Program-made: the position numbers and the translations under genes | The notes under the pieces: generated by a model | Database searches by the model: none | Told to the model about the DNA's origin: nothing | The model's input: the letters and a program-made list of their open reading frames with translations, nothing else | Shown here: one piece after another, positions 4,782 to 5,846 of the stretch | Numbering within the stretch: the stretch's first letter is position 1 | Layout of the letters: the number at the start of each line of letters is the position of its first letter | NCBI RefSeq assembly: GCF_001889065.1 | Contig: NZ_LWHB01000143.1 | Coordinates: forward strand, 1 to 5,846 | Length of the DNA: 5,846 bases | Source: Suttonella ornithocola | GTDB lineage: Bacteria; Pseudomonadota; Gammaproteobacteria; Cardiobacteriales; Cardiobacteriaceae | Reading direction: 5' to 3'

Positions 4782-4800
4782 GGGGCATTAAAAATGCCCC
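4782..4800. terminator. GC-rich hairpin between the DUF2303 gene and recT
   Basis: GGGGCATT (4782-4789) and AATGCCCC (4793-4800) form a perfect 8-bp stem with a 3-base loop. On the minus strand the next bases are CAACCAAAAG, with no U-tract, so it is at most a weak or factor-dependent terminator. It could instead be an RNA-processing or stability element that sets recT message levels. Confidence 0.45.
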
Positions 4801-4810
4801 GTTTATCTAC

Positions 4811-5611
4811 TTACTTAAGAAATTGCCCAACGTAAGAGGGAACATCGTTGATATTGCTGTTGAGTTTTTCTTTAAAAGTTTGTGCGAGAGCCTCTTTAAT
4901 GACTTCATAACCAATGACTCTTAAGCGAATAACCGGTTTTTGTGCAGCAATAACGCTAAGTTTGATGACAAACTCAATGCTGCCTAACTCTGCATATGGC
5001 TCGCAGTTGAAGCGGATGATGGCAGGTTGTTTGCCTTTCATCTTCGCTTCAATTTGTTCACTGCGAGAAAGTTTTTTATGACTTTCGTTATCTTCAAACT
5101 CACTTTTGACACTAGCTGATGTTTCAATCCGTCGGATAGCAGCGGTAGCTTGTGAGAGTGTCATGCTTTCTCCGGCATCATCTTCAATGCTGATGTAGTC
5201 GCGCCAATCTTCTAACCATTCGCATAGCTTCTGCTGTTCAAATCGTTCGTCATTGGCATTTTCTATAGCTTTACCTGCTTGAGTCATTTCTAGTGCTAAT
5301 AATGCTTGATGGTCGCCATGTTGTGGCTTGTTGCTATTACCCAAATCAATAATGAGTTTGGCGGTCATCCCAGACTTATCAATAAATAAAGCACTATCAT
5401 CACTCTTATTGTCATTTGCATACTGTATAAAGTCCTGCAAACTATCAGTTCTTAATGTGCCACGAAATCTTGACGGAGCATCAAAATAGGCTTCTAACGA
5501 ATGGATTTTAAACCCCTCTGGTAAGGCTACTGCGCGTTGAGTATCTTTCAATACTTGTGCGCCAATATTGCATCCCTGAGTATATTCGATTGCGTCTTTT
5601 TCTAAATTCAT
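4811..5611 (-). CDS. DUF2303 / YfdQ-like phage protein
   Basis: This 266-residue protein matches the DUF2303 (YfdQ) family, common in prophages beside recombination genes and of unknown biochemical role. Signature stretches are LPEGFKIHSLEAYFDAPSRF at residues 30-49 followed by R-G-T, a DSLQDFIQYA block at 56-65, ALFIDKSGMTAKLIIDLGN at 74-92, QHGDHQALLALE at 97-108, LCEWLEDWRDYI at 129-140, and a beta-rich C-terminal third ending VPSYVGQFLK. Length is typical. AGGAAG eight bases upstream supports the ATG. The start comes 2 bases after the stop of the preceding gene, so the two are translated together. Its constant place ahead of RecT and exonuclease genes suggests a role in phage DNA metabolism. 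That is inference from neighbourhood. Confidence 0.85.
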   Translation of the reverse strand: MNLEKDAIEYTQGCNIGAQVLKDTQRAVALPEGFKIHSLEAYFDAPSRFRGTLRTDSLQDFIQYANDNKSDDSALFIDKSGMTAKLIIDLGNSNKPQHGDHQALLALEMTQAGKAIENANDERFEQQKLCEWLEDWRDYISIEDDAGESMTLSQATAAIRRIETSASVKSEFEDNESHKKLSRSEQIEAKMKGKQPAIIRFNCEPYAELGSIEFVIKLSVIAAQKPVIRLRVIGYEVIKEALAQTFKEKLNSNINDVPSYVGQFLK

Positions 5612-5613
5612 GA

Positions 5614-5846
5614 TTAAGCTTCCTGTTTCATTTCTTTTCCAACCCAGTCAATTTGATTGTCCGGGAACACAGATAATTCACCGCCAGCGCAGACATACAT
5701 AGGTGTTTCTGTCGTGTCTTCTTCGATGACTTTTCCTTTGCTGGTGGGGATATCAGATTTAAGTTTGTGCATTACAGCAACTTGACTACTTGTCCCAATC
5801 TGCTTAAAAGTCAGTTCAAGACAGACTTTGGCTTGCTTGCCGTGTT
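5614..5846 (-). CDS. conserved phage protein, C-terminal part (runs off the window)
   Basis: The last 76 codons of a gene whose start lies beyond the right edge. The visible protein begins HGKQAKVCLELTFKQIGTSS, continues Q-V-A-V-M-H-K-L-K-S-D-I-P-T, then E-E-D-T-T-E-T-P-M-Y-V, G-G-E-L-S-V-F-P, and ends K-E-M-K-Q-E-A. The pattern of a K-G-K/Q-A-K-V strand, a conserved T-P-M-x-V turn and a G-G-x-L-x-x-F-P end recalls small beta-rich proteins often encoded just ahead of DUF2303 genes in prophages. I know no function for them. The stop (5614-5616) is 2 bases before the DUF2303 ATG, and the AGGAAG ribosome site of DUF2303 lies in this gene's last codons. This marks one co-translated unit. Confidence 0.7.
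   Translation of the reverse strand, partial: HGKQAKVCLELTFKQIGTSSQVAVMHKLKSDIPTSKGKVIEEDTTETPMYVCAGGELSVFPDNQIDWVGKEMKQEA

Noticed and set aside
4741..4788. Sixteen-codon N-terminal extension of RecT
   Set aside because: The earlier ATG lies in the GC-rich hairpin and has no Shine-Dalgarno sequence, while AGGAGG stands seven bases before the start at 4740.
4171..4924. Two open plus-strand frames opposite recT and the end of the DUF2303 gene
   Set aside because: Both are antisense to strongly conserved families and have no supported start. The second also runs across the intergenic hairpins.
1..5846. CRISPR array, tRNA or rRNA genes, toxin-antitoxin pair
   Set aside because: No regularly spaced repeats, no cloverleaf-like or ribosomal sequence, and no paired small genes of a recognised toxin-antitoxin type were seen.

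Overview
The window looks like a chromosome-prophage junction in a Gram-negative proteobacterium. The evidence is a DusA-like gene start, an IS630-family transposase remnant and a RecT/YqaJ/SSB phage recombination cassette. The genus cannot be fixed from the sequence. I saw no obvious Neisseria- or Haemophilus-type DNA uptake motif.

Left part (1 to about 1640). Bases 1-473 hold two decayed pieces of IS630-family transposase in opposite orientations. The second piece stops abruptly at base 473, where a sequence resembling the end of an IS5-family element begins. An AT-rich stretch follows, then one very AT-rich plus-strand gene (613-1545). It encodes a 310-residue protein that I read as a two-domain putative nuclease: an unknown N-terminal module followed by an Mrr-like PD-(D/E)xK domain with a QVK motif.

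Junction (1641-1771). A 20-codon open frame starting with GTG carries KFCVAPMLDW, the N-terminus typical of tRNA-dihydrouridine synthase A, and then stops. The 5' end of dusA is a known integration hotspot for prophages and islands, so this is probably one attachment-site boundary of the element to the right. Just inside it lie a terminator-like hairpin facing the phage genes and a pair of TGGTGCA direct repeats that could be recombinase or excisionase sites.

Right part (1772-5846). All genes are on the minus strand and tightly packed. In transcription order they are: a truncated conserved phage protein, a DUF2303/YfdQ-like protein, a RecT/Bet single-strand annealing protein, a YqaJ exonuclease, an unknown 78-residue protein, a phage SSB, a small SAM-dependent methyltransferase, a structured leader region, and a PrtN-like small regulator next to the attachment site. 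The exonuclease would resect double-stranded ends, RecT would anneal the strands and SSB would protect them. Together these form a lambda Red-like recombination module. Short gaps, overlaps and strong Shine-Dalgarno sequences point to a single early operon ending at the hairpin beside dusA. No integrase gene is in the window; it is expected at the other end of the element, beside the restored dusA.
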